A DNA stretch of 5,969 nt. It comes from Gammaproteobacteria bacterium (lineage in GTDB: Bacteria > Pseudomonadota > Gammaproteobacteria > UBA9214). Below the pieces are notes generated by a model. That model saw only the letters and a list, made by a program, of their open reading frames with translations, made no database searches and was not told the origin of the DNA. A program made the position numbers and the translations under genes. The first letter of the stretch is position 1; each line of letters begins with the position of its first letter. The DNA is taken from contig JAOUCV010000147.1 in assembly GCA_029859555.1 (NCBI GenBank), forward strand, positions 1 to 5,969, given 5' to 3'. Shown here one piece after another: positions 5,780-5,969 of the stretch.

Positions 5780-5969
5780 GTGCGACGCGCTGAACTGGTG
5801 ATGGCCATCATCATGGCGATTTTCTCCGCATACCTTATGTGGAAGAGTGCGGAACTTCCCATTGGCTGGATACCTGAAGAGGGACCAGGTGGTGGTGCAT
5901 TCCCGTTCTGGTTGTCATTCGGGATGCTCGCTTGCTCGGTGTGGACCATGGTCCACACCGAGCAACCGA
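5780..5969 (+). CDS. tctB: Tripartite tricarboxylate transporter small membrane subunit TctB, 3'-truncated by the window
   Basis: The first 63 codons of the small TTT membrane protein are visible; TctB proteins are usually about 140-160 residues with four transmembrane helices. The start is GTG (MRRAELVMAIIMAIFSAYLM) with GGAGGAG 6 nt upstream. Helix 1 spans about residues 4-21. It is followed by the characteristic family loop SAELPIGWIPEEGPGGGAFPFW (23-44) and helix 2 at about 40-58 (FWLSFGMLACSVWTMV). Together with TctC just upstream, this identifies a TTT system; a large tctA should follow outside the window. The last 12 or so codons lie in an almost perfect palindrome, so residues from about 58 on (HTEQP) should be treated with caution until the continuation is known. 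Confidence 0.88.
   Translation, partial: MRRAELVMAIIMAIFSAYLMWKSAELPIGWIPEEGPGGGAFPFWLSFGMLACSVWTMVHTEQP
5932..5965. repeat. 34-bp perfect palindrome at the window end, inside tctB
   Basis: Two 17-bp arms with no spacer are centred between 5948 and 5949 in CCATGG. Allowing one mismatch (C5931 against C5966), the symmetry continues to 5928-5969, the last base of the window. Both strands encode WTMVHTEQ across it. A palindrome this long in coding sequence is improbable by chance. Confidence 0.95.

Overview
The window looks like a piece of a proteobacterial chromosome, probably gammaproteobacterial; the genus cannot be read from the sequence. The grounds are strong Shine-Dalgarno sites (AGGAGG, GGAGGAG), moderately GC-rich coding DNA, succinyl-CoA synthetase subunits close to the enterobacterial/mitochondrial ATP-type family, and a tripartite tricarboxylate transporter (TTT), a transporter class common in Proteobacteria. 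All genes are on the + strand, and both window ends cut through real genes.

Layout: (1) 1-2009 holds a canonical succinate--CoA ligase pair. The beta subunit (sucC) lacks only about 12 N-terminal codons, lying outside the window, and the alpha subunit (sucD) starts in a 1-nt TAATG overlap. (2) 2010-2308 is a 299-bp spacer with a candidate sigma70 promoter, a 13-bp direct repeat over its -10 box, and a folded region near the sucD end. (3) 2309-4503 holds a second, diverged beta/alpha pair of the same family. Its catalytic histidine and metal ligands are kept, but the nucleotide loop, the beta substrate loop and several alpha CoA-site positions are altered. (4) 4504-4739 is an AT-rich spacer with a perfect TATAAT and small inverted repeats. 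(5) 4740-5720 is a TctC/Bug-type periplasmic solute receptor with a signal peptide. (6) From 5780 comes the start of the TctB small membrane subunit, cut by the window end. The last 38 bases take part in a near-perfect palindrome that may be natural or a fold-back artefact.

Working model (inference): TctC/TctB, with a TctA expected downstream, import a carboxylic acid. One or both ligase pairs make or use a CoA thioester. The first pair should interconvert succinate and succinyl-CoA. The second looks adapted to a different, perhaps more anionic, acid. The window has no lyase, CoA-transferase, dehydrogenase or regulator gene that would identify the acid. There are no RNA genes, CRISPR arrays or insertion sequences that I can support.
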